Assembly (NCBI GenBank): GCA_045126215.1 | Contig: JBGVOD010000040.1 | Location: 66,385 to 130,384, forward strand | DNA: 64,000 nt | Direction of reading: 5' to 3' | Origin: SVEL01 sp045126215 | GTDB lineage: Bacteria; Bacillota; Clostridia; Lachnospirales; Lachnospiraceae | Part shown: positions 9,310-18,347 of the stretch, in pieces | How the letters are laid out: the number at the start of each line of letters is the position of its first letter | Position numbering within the stretch: the stretch's first letter is position 1 | The notes under the pieces: generated by a model | Databases searched by the model: none | Seen by the model: the letters and a program-made list of their open reading frames with translations, nothing else | Told to the model about the DNA's origin: nothing | Translations under genes and position numbers: made by a program

Positions 9310-10548
9310 TTAAGCTTTTTTAATTGTACCGTATAATCTTGTAGACTTTCCTTTTTCATCTTTTGCTCTGTAGTTATAATTAAGGGACTCGCACATAAAT
9401 TTCTTACCCTTCATTCTACCTGCAACTGTAAAGGATTTTTTACCGCGGGTAATTTCCCTGTTTTCACCGATGAATCTAATCTTACCTTTAGAATCTACAT
9501 CTTTGGCCTCAAACAAGAAGGAAGTCTTTTTTGTATTTCCGGATTTAAAATTGATTAAACCTTCAATACAAAGTTTATTTTTTATTTCTTTAATTCCTGT
9601 TGTTTTAAAAGAATTTACATTCTCATATACTTTTTTCAAGTAGCTTTCACCTAATTCATCAAAGCCTTCTTCATCAAATTCATCTATATCAATATCTTCG
9701 ACTTCGTCTTCGGCTGGTTCTTCATCTTCAAGCGGTTCATCCACTACCTCGTCTTTAATCTCAGCAACAGTCTCATCATCAACAGGTGCTAACATTTCTT
9801 CGCCATTATCAATTTCATCTTCTACAAATTCATCTTCAGCGATATCATTAACCGGCTCAGTAGTTACTGTTACTTTACCATCTTCGTCAGAAGTCATTGT
9901 CATGTGAGAATCATCTGTTGTAATAGAAACATCTTTGAAATCTTCTTCTAAATCTTTCTCACACTCACAAGGAGTTTTTCCACATTCAGGACAAGAATCA
10001 CCTTCTTTTAAGGCATCATTTCTGCATCTACCTTTTTTGAATTTTCCACATTCATTTAATGATTCTTCAACAATCTCATCTTCAGTTACTTCTTCTTCAG
10101 GAACTTCAGATTCAATATCATCTGTCATTTCACCTTCAACTGGCTCTTCTTCAACAGGTTCTTCCTCTGTAACTTCAATTTCTTCTTCAACCTGTCCCAT
10201 AGGAGCAACTTGACCAATTACTTTATAACCATCCATAGAGAAGCAATAAGGACATTCTTCTTTCATGTTGGCTGTCTGGGATTCTTCATCAATTTCGACT
10301 TTATCTGGGTCTTCAAAAATCTTAGAATGGCAAACGTTACAGTCTAAGACTACTTGTCCAATATAAGAATCAAGCACTTCTTCCTCTTCTTCTGCATAAA
10401 CGTCTGCTACATCTAATGTATCGTCAACTATTTCATCCTCAAGATATTCTTTAGCATCATCAATTCCTGTTGGGGAATCGATATCAAAAGCTTCTTCTTC
10501 GAGGAGTTTTAATTCTTTAAAAGCTTCTGTTAAGATAATATTATCCAT
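9310..10548 (-). CDS. Acidic zinc-cluster putative virion protein
   Basis: 412 residues. It begins with NIILTEAFKELK, the same (L/I)(N/T)E(A/S/G)F signal as its neighbours. Two Cys-rich patches could bind zinc: CNVC...CPYC near 73-103 and CPECGKTPCEC near 186-197. Between and after them lie long runs of Glu, Asp and Val. An EESLNEC pentamer sits before the second patch. The C-terminal ~110 residues are basic and beta-rich (GKKSFTVAGRMKGKKF, STRLYGTIKKA) and look like a separate folded domain. The acidic body could mimic DNA or act as a packing spacer. Function unknown. Confidence 0.55.
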   Translation of the reverse strand: MDNIILTEAFKELKLLEEEAFDIDSPTGIDDAKEYLEDEIVDDTLDVADVYAEEEEEVLDSYIGQVVLDCNVCHSKIFEDPDKVEIDEESQTANMKEECPYCFSMDGYKVIGQVAPMGQVEEEIEVTEEEPVEEEPVEGEMTDDIESEVPEEEVTEDEIVEESLNECGKFKKGRCRNDALKEGDSCPECGKTPCECEKDLEEDFKDVSITTDDSHMTMTSDEDGKVTVTTEPVNDIAEDEFVEDEIDNGEEMLAPVDDETVAEIKDEVVDEPLEDEEPAEDEVEDIDIDEFDEEGFDELGESYLKKVYENVNSFKTTGIKEIKNKLCIEGLINFKSGNTKKTSFLFEAKDVDSKGKIRFIGENREITRGKKSFTVAGRMKGKKFMCESLNYNYRAKDEKGKSTRLYGTIKKA

Positions 10549-10571
10549 TCTATAAATTCTCCTGCTTTTTA

Positions 10572-11306
10572 TTAATCAATACCGTATACTAATTGTGTAT
10601 TAGTTACTAGGTGATCTCTTATCTCTGATAATTCAGATGTGCCTTCATTTAATAAGGTTTCACCATCTTGTGCCCACAAAGCATTTGACTGTGAGTATCT
10701 TGAACGTATTCTACCTACAATTACTTTTGCATTAGCTACGCAAAGTCTGACAAGCATATCTATCCAATAGTCGGATACTATTTCACTCACATCGTCATAC
10801 CTTGGCACATATTCTATTGTGATCCTTGCTGGTAAATTACTTGCTACATTAATATACAATTTATTTGATGACTTATCGTATCTATATGCTAGATCTGTTG
10901 AGGTAGTATTTCTTATTTGTAATAAGGTATTCCAGGAACCATAATTATACATATAGTCTTGGAAATTTCTCATATTACTTGTACCACCAAGCAGCTGCCA
11001 TTGAGCAGCATACATCGGGTCTACCATTCCAGTAGAAGAAGAGGTGTCACCAACATAACCATCGGCTCGATAGATTCTCGATATTGAATTTATCTTCACC
11101 TCTTTGTCTTCTTCATCTTTAATTTTTGACATATCAATGCATTTACTAAAAGGAATAGTTAGTATCTTTGTACTACTGATATATCTTTGTATTTCTCTTA
11201 AAGAGACATTAATGATAGTATCAAATGCTTTAGTATCTAATTCTGTTTCTAATAGATTACCAGTAAGGCGAAACTTTATTTCATCAATATATGCTTGTCT
11301 ATCCAT
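10572..11306 (-). CDS. Neck / head-tail adaptor protein
   Basis: 244 residues. The helical N-terminus (YIDEIKFRLTGNLLETEL, then FDTIINVSLREIQRYIS) resembles connector or adaptor proteins that dock under the portal. A beta-rich middle and a long C-terminal helix (DYWIDMLVRLCVANAKVIVG) follow. It is the likely counterpart of T4 gp13-type neck proteins. It sits between the Ig-like decoration gene and the acidic virion genes, all close together on the same strand. Confidence 0.5.
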   Translation of the reverse strand: MDRQAYIDEIKFRLTGNLLETELDTKAFDTIINVSLREIQRYISSTKILTIPFSKCIDMSKIKDEEDKEVKINSISRIYRADGYVGDTSSSTGMVDPMYAAQWQLLGGTSNMRNFQDYMYNYGSWNTLLQIRNTTSTDLAYRYDKSSNKLYINVASNLPARITIEYVPRYDDVSEIVSDYWIDMLVRLCVANAKVIVGRIRSRYSQSNALWAQDGETLLNEGTSELSEIRDHLVTNTQLVYGID

Positions 11307-11329
11307 ATAATTTCACCCTATATTATATA

Positions 11330-11860
11330 TTATTCAGCAACTGTTATCTTAAATGAGGTTGAAAATCCTTCATAGTCTGTACCAGTCTTGCCTTCAACTT
11401 TCACCATTTTAGAGCCAGCTACATCTAAAGTACTATCATCTGCTGGTGTTGTTGTAAAGTCAGTTCCATCAGTTAAAGCATCTGTTAATGAACCATCGCT
11501 GTATTTACCTTTAACAACCATTCCTGTTAAATCTAATTTATCATTAACATCATAAGTTAATTTGGTAGGTTTTGTTGTAACTACTATTCCTGATAATGCA
11601 ACTGTAATATCACCAGGAATAACATTAGTTGTACCAATCCAAACAGAAACCTCATCAGGCTCACCATCAACTATTCTCTTAATTCCACCATGACCATCAT
11701 CTAATAACTGAGTATTAACAGTTAGATCAGTAATTGGATCACCATCGGCATCTGCATATGTTAATTGTACATCATCTGGACCAGGAATATTACCTTCTGT
11801 TCCAAATAAATGTCTTACCATTTCATTACTTTCTTCTACTTTTTTTTCATAAATAAGCAT
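11330..11860 (-). CDS. Ig-like (Big_3-type) head decoration protein candidate
   Basis: 176 residues. The C-terminal ~90 residues form a bacterial Ig-like group 3 domain: TKLTYDVNDKLDLTGMVVKG, YSDGSLTDAL, then GTDYEGFSTSFKITV. The N-terminal half (LIYEKKVEESNEMVRHLFG) is probably the capsid-binding part. Phages often use such Ig folds on capsid or tail surfaces to bind sugars weakly. Its position between capsid-linked genes supports a decoration role. Confidence 0.6.
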   Translation of the reverse strand: MLIYEKKVEESNEMVRHLFGTEGNIPGPDDVQLTYADADGDPITDLTVNTQLLDDGHGGIKRIVDGEPDEVSVWIGTTNVIPGDITVALSGIVVTTKPTKLTYDVNDKLDLTGMVVKGKYSDGSLTDALTDGTDFTTTPADDSTLDVAGSKMVKVEGKTGTDYEGFSTSFKITVAE

Positions 11861-11875
11861 TTAACTTACTCCTAT

Positions 11876-13024
11876 TTATTTTTTATTATACTCTATTTTA
11901 TTATACTCTATTAATCTTTTATTAGATTTCTTTTTAAAAGATTCATTTTTATTTCTACGTAATAATTTATCAATTATTTCTTGATTATCTTTTATTTTTT
12001 GTGTAGCTTCATCTATACCTGTTTGTAATTCAGTTAATTCTTTTTGTGCAGGATTTTCAGCTAATTCTTTTTCATAGTATTCTAAATCACGTTTTAAAGT
12101 TGCTATTTTTCTTTTTAAATCAACCATGCGTTGATTTCCATAACCATCACCATCCTGTGCTTTTGCTAATCTTTTTTCATTATCTTTTAATTTGTATTTT
12201 GCCCAATCAAGATCACTCTTAGCTTCTTCATATGCATCCATATTTTTTCTGGCGGCTTTATTAGAATCATAGTATCTAGCATCAGCTCTTCTATTTTTTA
12301 CTTCATTATATGTAGCGGTAGAAAAACGATCTCTCCCTGCTTGATATTCATATTCGTCTTTTAATTTAGCTATTCTTGCTTCCATTTCTTTTCTGGAAAT
12401 GTCACCGTCTTCGTATTCTTTTCTAATTGCTGATATTTCTTCAGTTGGCCCGTCCAGATGTTTTCTGAACTCCTTAATATCATCCTTATCCCATTTGCTA
12501 AGTCTTTCGTTACCTAATTTTTTATTGGCCCATCTCCTGCCGGTATCAGAAGTTCTTTCGGCCCACTTGTCCGGTTGTGTTTTACTAAAGTAGCCTATTT
12601 TTCCTTTATATATTTTTGCTGCATTGGAAAGTGTTTTACTTAATGATTGATTAGCTCTTTCATAATAAGTACTTCCAGATTCTACTGGATGACCTTCTCT
12701 ATCAAGTTCTATTAAATTACCATTATCACTTAATACATAAATATTGGATAAATCTTCACCTCTTTTTTTCATTTGCACGACATCGGCCGCAGTAATTTCC
12801 TGCATGTCTGCTGATTCATAATCTATTGAATCATCGCCATATCTCTGCCCTGATTTATACCTGCGGGTATTTTTAATTTTATTCATTAAATCACGAGGAA
12901 CAGCTTCATCCAGAGTCTTATCAGTAGATTCGATATCTAAGTTATTTTCATCAACCTCTTCGTTTAACTTATTAATATATTTTGAAAAACTTTCGTTTAT
13001 TCTTTTTGTATATCCATTTGCCAT
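11876..13024 (-). CDS. Coiled-coil putative internal head protein
   Basis: 382 residues, highly charged and mostly helical. It opens with YTKRINESFSKYINKLNEEV, carrying the INE-S-F form of the shared N-terminal signal plus a second LNE site. Residues about 190-360 are rich in K, E, A and R with heptad character (coiled coil). The C-terminus is basic with repeated IEYNK. No enzyme motif is visible. Neighbours on both sides carry the same signal, so packaging inside the head is plausible but inferred. Confidence 0.55.
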   Translation of the reverse strand: MANGYTKRINESFSKYINKLNEEVDENNLDIESTDKTLDEAVPRDLMNKIKNTRRYKSGQRYGDDSIDYESADMQEITAADVVQMKKRGEDLSNIYVLSDNGNLIELDREGHPVESGSTYYERANQSLSKTLSNAAKIYKGKIGYFSKTQPDKWAERTSDTGRRWANKKLGNERLSKWDKDDIKEFRKHLDGPTEEISAIRKEYEDGDISRKEMEARIAKLKDEYEYQAGRDRFSTATYNEVKNRRADARYYDSNKAARKNMDAYEEAKSDLDWAKYKLKDNEKRLAKAQDGDGYGNQRMVDLKRKIATLKRDLEYYEKELAENPAQKELTELQTGIDEATQKIKDNQEIIDKLLRRNKNESFKKKSNKRLIEYNKIEYNKK

Positions 13025-13047
13025 TTAAATATCCTTTATTTTAAAAC

Positions 13048-14214
13048 TTAAGATTCCTCTACCATGGATGCCTTTTCTACTCTGTAATTTACTACACTGT
13101 CGTCTTTTTCCAATGCAGGCTGCAGCACGCCAAACCAGAAATCTCTATTAATAGTATCTTCGTACACTCCATCTTTGTACTCTACGATTACATGAAAGGC
13201 AGGATCTGTTGCTGCTTCCCTTAGCTTCACTGATTCAGTTTTAATACCTGTCATATAAGTAGCTACTGTTGAATAGAAAGCACCTTCATTCCTAACACTA
13301 TTAATTTTCATAACAGTCTGTTTCTTATTCTTGTCTGTACAATCCAGGGAGTTGATTAAATCGACAAATTCCTTACGCATCTCTCTCCAATCTCTGCCTG
13401 GCTTTAAAAAGCTGTTAAGCTTTGCCTGGTTTTCTGGCAGTGCAAGTTGAGATTTTACAGATTTGTCTCCCCATTTATGGTCTGTAGAAACTTTCTTTGA
13501 AGCTGCTTCTGCTAAAGGTTTTTTACAGTATCTAAGTGCGTCCTGTTTTATATCAGGCGATAATTTATTTATATCGTCAAACAGTATAAATGTATCTCCG
13601 TTATAGAAGCCTTCAAACTGACCACTGTCTGTACCCCAGAACATGTGTCCTGCTTCAATTTCTTCTGGTGACTTACCTCTGCATGAGTCTAAATTCTCTT
13701 GAGCGAAAGCAATGATATTTTCTACGGAGTTGTGCTTATAACTAGGACCAACATAGAAGTAGAATACATTCTTTCCATCTCCGCCGGAGATTTCCACCTT
13801 TGATGCATCCCCTATCCCGGAGCTTTCTTTCAGAGATTTATTCTTTTTAAGATGTTTTTCTATATATTGTTTATATTTATTTTTAAAGTCATCCTCATTT
13901 GCAGCATTGGATGCAATACTGCATAAATTTCTATCAAAGGTAGATCCCTTTATTTTTATCTCATTATCATCATTAGTATATATATACATAGACCAGATAG
14001 AGCCCTGTCCTGAAGGTTCAGAGAACCATCCTTCTTCCTCTTCTGCTTCTTGTACTAAATCATTAAAGTATTCTGCAGCTTCTGTATATTCGTCAAAAGG
14101 ATCTACTTCTTCTAGCTCCTGTAAAAGTTGTTCTCTGTGAGAGTTGAAATCTTCATCTAGTTTTTTAAAATAAGAATTAAATCCTTCATTTAATGTATAT
14201 GTGTAATTTTTCAT
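13048..14214 (-). CDS. Putative internal head protein with paralogous C-terminal domain
   Basis: 388 residues. The start MKNYTYTLNEGFNSY closely resembles T4 internal-protein targeting peptides (MKTYxEFIAEA). Further candidate cuts after E are SLKESS, PLAEAA and KLREAA, all (L/I)xE followed by a small residue. Residues about 250-330 (WREMRKEFVDLINSL, KKQTVMKINSV, YSTVATYMTG) are clearly related to the free-standing 87-residue protein encoded at 49854-50117. The gene starts about 75 bases after the capsid terminator hairpin. Confidence 0.6.
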   Translation of the reverse strand: MKNYTYTLNEGFNSYFKKLDEDFNSHREQLLQELEEVDPFDEYTEAAEYFNDLVQEAEEEEGWFSEPSGQGSIWSMYIYTNDDNEIKIKGSTFDRNLCSIASNAANEDDFKNKYKQYIEKHLKKNKSLKESSGIGDASKVEISGGDGKNVFYFYVGPSYKHNSVENIIAFAQENLDSCRGKSPEEIEAGHMFWGTDSGQFEGFYNGDTFILFDDINKLSPDIKQDALRYCKKPLAEAASKKVSTDHKWGDKSVKSQLALPENQAKLNSFLKPGRDWREMRKEFVDLINSLDCTDKNKKQTVMKINSVRNEGAFYSTVATYMTGIKTESVKLREAATDPAFHVIVEYKDGVYEDTINRDFWFGVLQPALEKDDSVVNYRVEKASMVEES

Positions 14215-14313
14215 TGGTTATCCATCCTTTTATAATGTTAATCAAATATTTCGCGACTATATTTGATTAAATTTAAATACTACCCGGAGTTCCATTAATA
14301 TAATCAACAATGA

Positions 14314-14338
14314 GGGGTATGACATGTATTCATACCCC
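14314..14338 (-). terminator. Terminator-like hairpin after major capsid gene
   Basis: Perfect 9-bp stem (GGGGTATGA / TCATACCCC) with a 7-base loop just after the capsid stop codon. It is followed on the minus strand by TCATTGTTGATT, a modest T-rich tail. It probably ends or attenuates the capsid transcript. Confidence 0.6.
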
Positions 14339-14361
14339 CCACCATTTCTTATATACAATTA

Positions 14362-15465
14362 TTAAGCAGTGATTTGTCCACCAATGATAAGAGCATCATT
14401 AAGTTTAACTAAATCATACATTGTGCTGAATCCCTGAGAAGTAGCACCATCAGCAAATTGTAATAACTGAGTAGGTACGATTGGCATATACGGGGCATAC
14501 ACAGCTACCGCACTCATCATATCATTACCATTTACACCAACAGCGAATTTACCAGGAGCCATAGCTGGGCTGATAAATACTTTAAGAGAACCAATTGTAC
14601 CAGCAAGATATGGACCGTTGATTGCACCAGCCGGAGCTGCTTCGAAGCTATCCATCATTGAAAGAACTGGAAGAATGTTAGAAGCACAAATCATATAGTT
14701 AGGAGCAAATTTCTTTGTTGCATCGTAAATTCTCTGTCTTGCAATTTCAAGAACCTCAGCAAATCCTGCATAATGCTCTCTCTTGGACACACCAACTGGA
14801 AGAGTCTTAGACCAGGTTAATTCAGCCTGACCAGCTGCATCTAAAGCGCTGAAGTTTGCTGTTGCAACTTCATCTAACAGGTTAACAACTTCTGTATCGA
14901 TTTCATAGGAAAGTTGTCCAACTGCTTTCTCAGCTAATTGATCACCAAGATCAAATCCATAATCTGTCTTAGCCTGGAATGCAGCAATCTGTGAATAGTA
15001 AACTGCAATTCTACGAGCTTTTGCAAGTAATGGAATAGACTTGATTTCAGCTTTAAGAGTAGGTAATTTCTCTTGAGGAATGATAATATTGTCATATCTA
15101 TAAGCAATCTTATCACCATTTACGATTGTGTAAGAAGCAGAAGTACCATCAGCATTCTTGAATGTCATGCTTGCTAATGTACCTGTTTCAGCACTAGCTG
15201 CAGAAGCAAATGTACCGAAAACAACAGAGCCATCAGCTGCTTTGATGACTTTAACATCACCAAGAACTGTGTCATCAGCTGCTTTGAACACATCCTGTGC
15301 AACAGGAGTCCATGCTAATACTGTCTGAGAAGTTGCAAATGTTTCTGTAACTGCTTCAGAAGTATACTCACCATCAACATCACCGAGCTTGAATGGGCTA
15401 TTGAATAAAGCATCTCGCTCTGTTTCACCTTTCTTTGTTCCAGCAAGGTACTCGACGTAGGCTAC
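14362..15465 (-). CDS. Major capsid protein (T4 gp23-like), exon 3 of 3
   Basis: This exon encodes 367 residues, the bulk of an HK97-fold capsid protein of the T4 gp23 type. The segments TGY|VAYVEYLAGTKKG, NYMICASNILPVLSMMDSFE and VPTQLLQFADGATSQGF fit that family. Joined with exons 1 (18181-18318) and 2 (16666-16821) it gives a 465-residue protein, close to gp23. Any apparent TTG start at 15468 is an artefact: the reading continues from exon 2 after removal of a group I intron that ends in G at 15466. Residues about 50-110 of this exon (TVLGDVKVIKAADGSV, then NADGTSASYTIVNG) look like an inserted beta domain. Confidence 0.9.
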   Translation of the reverse strand, partial: VAYVEYLAGTKKGETERDALFNSPFKLGDVDGEYTSEAVTETFATSQTVLAWTPVAQDVFKAADDTVLGDVKVIKAADGSVVFGTFASAASAETGTLASMTFKNADGTSASYTIVNGDKIAYRYDNIIIPQEKLPTLKAEIKSIPLLAKARRIAVYYSQIAAFQAKTDYGFDLGDQLAEKAVGQLSYEIDTEVVNLLDEVATANFSALDAAGQAELTWSKTLPVGVSKREHYAGFAEVLEIARQRIYDATKKFAPNYMICASNILPVLSMMDSFEAAPAGAINGPYLAGTIGSLKVFISPAMAPGKFAVGVNGNDMMSAVAVYAPYMPIVPTQLLQFADGATSQGFSTMYDLVKLNDALIIGGQITA

Positions 15466-16665
15466 CAAATATGTTACGAATTATTCATTGGTTTAATCCT
15501 TCCTTTTACAAAACCATCAGGTATAATTGAATCAATTTTTATCATTTTTTCAATTTCGCCATTATTAATCCAAAAAATATTAGATTTTGATTTTTTAATT
15601 TTTTCTATTGTTTCTTTGGATTTTTTCTTTCCTGTTTGATTTGGGAAGGGGTTAATTAATCTACCTTTAACAAAACCTATAGGTATTATTTCATCATCTT
15701 TAAATTTTCTTTCAACAATTCCATTATTGTAATAATGAGTTCCCTTATTTCTTAATGATGAAACTAATTTGCAATATTCAGTGGGTTTTTGATTTTTATT
15801 AGCTTCTTTTATTTTTCTTTTATGTTCTTCAGTTAAATGAACATTTTGTTTTCCATATTTATTACCATATTTTTCAATCTTTGTATTTTGAGATTTTAAA
15901 GAATTATTTTTAACTCTTTCATCTGTCTCACTAGTTAATCCTTTATTCCAAGAAGAATCTCCAACATGACCATCTCCACCATCAGTTAAATTATAACCAA
16001 TTGGAAATTTAGAATTAAAATATTTTATATAATATTTTTCTTTTTCATTAAGTTCTTCAAGAGTATTTGCAGAATCAACTAATTCTAGTTTAAAATTATC
16101 AATCCCATTTTTCTCTATACTTTGATTTATTATTGTACCACTGGTAATATAATTTTCATCTAATTTATATTCTGAATATTTATGTTTTCCTATATAGATT
16201 TTGTTATTTAATAAATTTGTAATTTTATAGATATAACCATACATAATAATCTCCTCTAATGATTATATGTAAATTATAATGTAGTAATCTAATAATTAGA
16301 GGTTATCAGAAAGGTTAATTACTCCCTGTCCTACATTATAATTATTACCTCAAATAATTCTCATTATGTCACCATAATGTTCAGACTATATCATCAACTT
16401 ATATTGTTTTATCCTTTATAAGTTGCCATGCACTTCGATTTCATTTGAAATCTACTCTACTCACTTCTTTACATAAGTGTTTCTCTTATGCTATGTTTTC
16501 GATAGTCGTTGGACCTTTTATTGATTGAATTGAGATAAATGGCTTAAATTCTCCAATCAATAACTTGGCTGCTGATTGTCTTATATCCGTCGAAATATAT
16601 AAGAGTTTCCAGCAATTCACATGGTTTTTTATATGTATGTCACCACACATAGGTTACATTTATCT
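15466..16665 (-). mobile_element. Group I intron 2 in the major capsid gene
   Basis: 1,200 bases. The 5' splice site follows ...GGTTAT (16666). The exon end GGUUAU pairs perfectly with GUAACC downstream (P1), with the U.G wobble at the splice site, and the intron ends in G. The catalytic core (about 16345-16665) holds GTCCAACGACTATCG and GATATAGTC, typical of the P7 region. A GIY-YIG gene fills the 3' part almost to the splice site. Splicing restores TG-Y-VAYVEY of the capsid protein in frame. Confidence 0.88.
15474..16244 (-). CDS. GIY-YIG homing endonuclease (intron 2 encoded)
   Basis: 256 residues. The N-terminal GIY-YIG nuclease domain reads YGYIYKITN...KIYIGKH, with a conserved E in LEELNEKEKYYI. 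NUMOD3-like DNA-binding repeats follow (LTEEHKRKIKEANK), and two copies of a NNG...IPxGFVKGR tail module end the protein. It would cut intronless capsid alleles and spread intron 2. The gene lies 3' of the ribozyme core, probably in a P9 loop; its stop codon is 8 bases from the 3' splice site. A stem-loop containing GTAGGACAG precedes it, as it does for the intron 1 enzyme. Confidence 0.92.
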   Translation of the reverse strand: MYGYIYKITNLLNNKIYIGKHKYSEYKLDENYITSGTIINQSIEKNGIDNFKLELVDSANTLEELNEKEKYYIKYFNSKFPIGYNLTDGGDGHVGDSSWNKGLTSETDERVKNNSLKSQNTKIEKYGNKYGKQNVHLTEEHKRKIKEANKNQKPTEYCKLVSSLRNKGTHYYNNGIVERKFKDDEIIPIGFVKGRLINPFPNQTGKKKSKETIEKIKKSKSNIFWINNGEIEKMIKIDSIIPDGFVKGRIKPMNNS

Positions 16666-16821
16666 ATAACCAGTGATAGAAGTCATTGGATTAACCATAA
16701 CTAAATCAAATGCGATTAAGTTAGGAAGGGATACATTGGTAAGATTTAAGCAAAATCTTTTCCAGTTACCCATGTCTGCACGTTGGGTAGCAGCAGAACT
16801 GTCAAATGCCTCGTTCATAAA
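16666..16821 (-). CDS. Major capsid protein, exon 2 of 3
   Basis: 52 codons between the two introns. They encode FMNEAFDSSAATQRADMG, then KRFCLNLTNVSLPNLIAF, DLVMVNPMTSITGY. This aligns with T4 gp23 around FLTE|AE and AIPNLIAFDICGVQPM. FMNE|A corresponds to the T4 maturation cleavage site after Glu65, so the mature capsid protein probably begins at the Ala that follows. Both splice junctions are supported by P1 helices and by the reading frame. Confidence 0.88.
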
Positions 16822-18180
16822 CAAATGTGTTACGAATATATCGTTTCCATATATTCTCTCTATGTCACCATAGAAGTTCAGACTATATCATCATCCTTAA
16901 TTGTTTTATCCTTTTAAGGATGCCTGGCACTTCGGAAATACTATTTCCTACTCTACTCACTTCTTCACTTATGTATTTCTCATAAGTTATGTTTTCGATA
17001 GTCGTTGGACCTTCTCTTTATTAAAGAGCTTGGTTCAGGATTGTCTTTAAATTGGCTGTTTAAAGAGTTTCCCTGAGTTCACCAGGTTTATCTTTTTGTA
17101 TATTTTTTACCAAACACAAAACCTTTATTTTTATAATTTTGTATATCACATTCTTTTACCATTTTATAAATGGTTCCATCAGTCATCCATCTTCTATGTT
17201 CTTCTTTTTGATTTGGTCTTGTTGCTTGACCCCTTCCTTTTTCCCAACCATTTTGAATATAAAAATCTAATTCATCTGGTTTTATATACTTAATAGAAAA
17301 TTCTTTGTGAATACAAATTGTATTTGATTTACCTTTTTTTAAATTTTCTTTTGCTTGTTCGGAATGTTTTTTAAATCCTCTTTTATATCCTAATGATTCA
17401 TAATAAGGTAAATCTTCTTTATTAATATATAACACATTTCCATCTGAATTTATTATTGAAATTTTTCCTTTTCTAGAAGTTGTGATTCCTCTCTTTTTTG
17501 AAGCTATTTTTTCAACAATTTCTGGTGAGCGTTTTTTACCTTTGGCCTTACTTCCATTTTTTAAAAATTCTTCACTGTGATTATATTTTAATCCAATATG
17601 AGAATTAGCTCTATTTTTCTTTTCTTTTTCACCTGGAATATAACCACCTATTTCAAATCCTTGAAGCAAGTAATTGTTAATTTCTTCTGGCAATACTCTT
17701 TTTAAAAGATTATTTTTTCTTATATAAATCAAACCTTTCTGACTACCGCCGGAACCGCCTTCTTTTAAATTATAAAAATTATTGGATTCTACACATTTGA
17801 ATTTGTTTATATATTTTATTTCGGCTTCATTTAATTCTTCCTTTGAAAAACATTCTTTTAATATTTTACATTCAAAATTCTCTTTACCATATTTTTCAAA
17901 AGCTTGAATTAATATTTTACCAGAACCTTTATAATTTTTATCAAAAGTTTCAGATTTATGTTGTCCTATATATTGTTTGTTATTTATTGTGTTTGTTGTT
18001 AAATAAACATATCCATACATATTATTCTCCCTTATAAAATAATATATAAAAAGTGTAGTTAGATTAATTAATAAGGGTAATTAATCAATAGTTTCGAACC
18101 TACTGTCCTACACTATTTATCTGTGTTTAATTTACAAAAAGTTTTTCATTATATATTACTATATAATGCCGCTTTATTTA
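16822..18180 (-). mobile_element. Group I intron 1 in the major capsid gene
   Basis: 1,359 bases. The exon end CCGU pairs with GCGG twelve bases downstream (P1, U.G at the splice site), and the last base is G at 16822. The core lies at the 3' end (about 16825-17085). It shares a 24-base identical stretch around GTCCAACGACTATCG with intron 2, so the two introns are sisters. The endonuclease gene here is 5' of the core, the opposite placement to intron 2. Splicing joins NNVSR to FMNEAF. Confidence 0.88.
17088..18020 (-). CDS. GIY-YIG homing endonuclease (intron 1 encoded)
   Basis: 310 residues. The GIY-YIG core reads YGYVYLTTN...KQYIGQHK, with E in FSKEELNEAEIKYI. Basic NUMOD-type repeats follow (HIGLKYNHSEEF, RSPEIVEKIASKKRG), and a C-terminal WMTDGTIYKM...GFVFGKK tail resembles the end modules of the other endonucleases here. 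It should direct homing of intron 1 into capsid genes lacking it. It is inserted in a peripheral loop before the ribozyme core and preceded by the GTAGGACAG-containing stem-loop. Confidence 0.92.
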   Translation of the reverse strand: MYGYVYLTTNTINNKQYIGQHKSETFDKNYKGSGKILIQAFEKYGKENFECKILKECFSKEELNEAEIKYINKFKCVESNNFYNLKEGGSGGSQKGLIYIRKNNLLKRVLPEEINNYLLQGFEIGGYIPGEKEKKNRANSHIGLKYNHSEEFLKNGSKAKGKKRSPEIVEKIASKKRGITTSRKGKISIINSDGNVLYINKEDLPYYESLGYKRGFKKHSEQAKENLKKGKSNTICIHKEFSIKYIKPDELDFYIQNGWEKGRGQATRPNQKEEHRRWMTDGTIYKMVKECDIQNYKNKGFVFGKKYTKR

Positions 18181-18318
18181 ACGGGAAACATTGTTTAAGC
18201 AAGTTGCTACAGTTAATTTCTTAATGTTGGACATCTTCTGTCCGTTGTGTGTTTGGCTGTAAACAGATTCAGCAATTTTGATTCTGTTTGAATAAGCCTC
18301 TAATAAATTTTTAGCCAT
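18181..18318 (-). CDS. Major capsid protein, exon 1 of 3 (start of gene)
   Basis: 46 codons starting at ATG 18318, encoding MAKNLLEAYSNRIKIAESVY...KLTVATCLNNVSR. This is the propeptide expected to be removed by the prohead protease (T4 gp23 loses 65 residues). It is too short and too far from exon 3 to be noticed without the splice model. It follows the protease-scaffold gene by about 30 bases, the T4 order of gp21-gp22-gp23. Confidence 0.85.
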
Positions 18319-18347
18319 TTTATATTTATTTCCTTTTCTATTAATTT

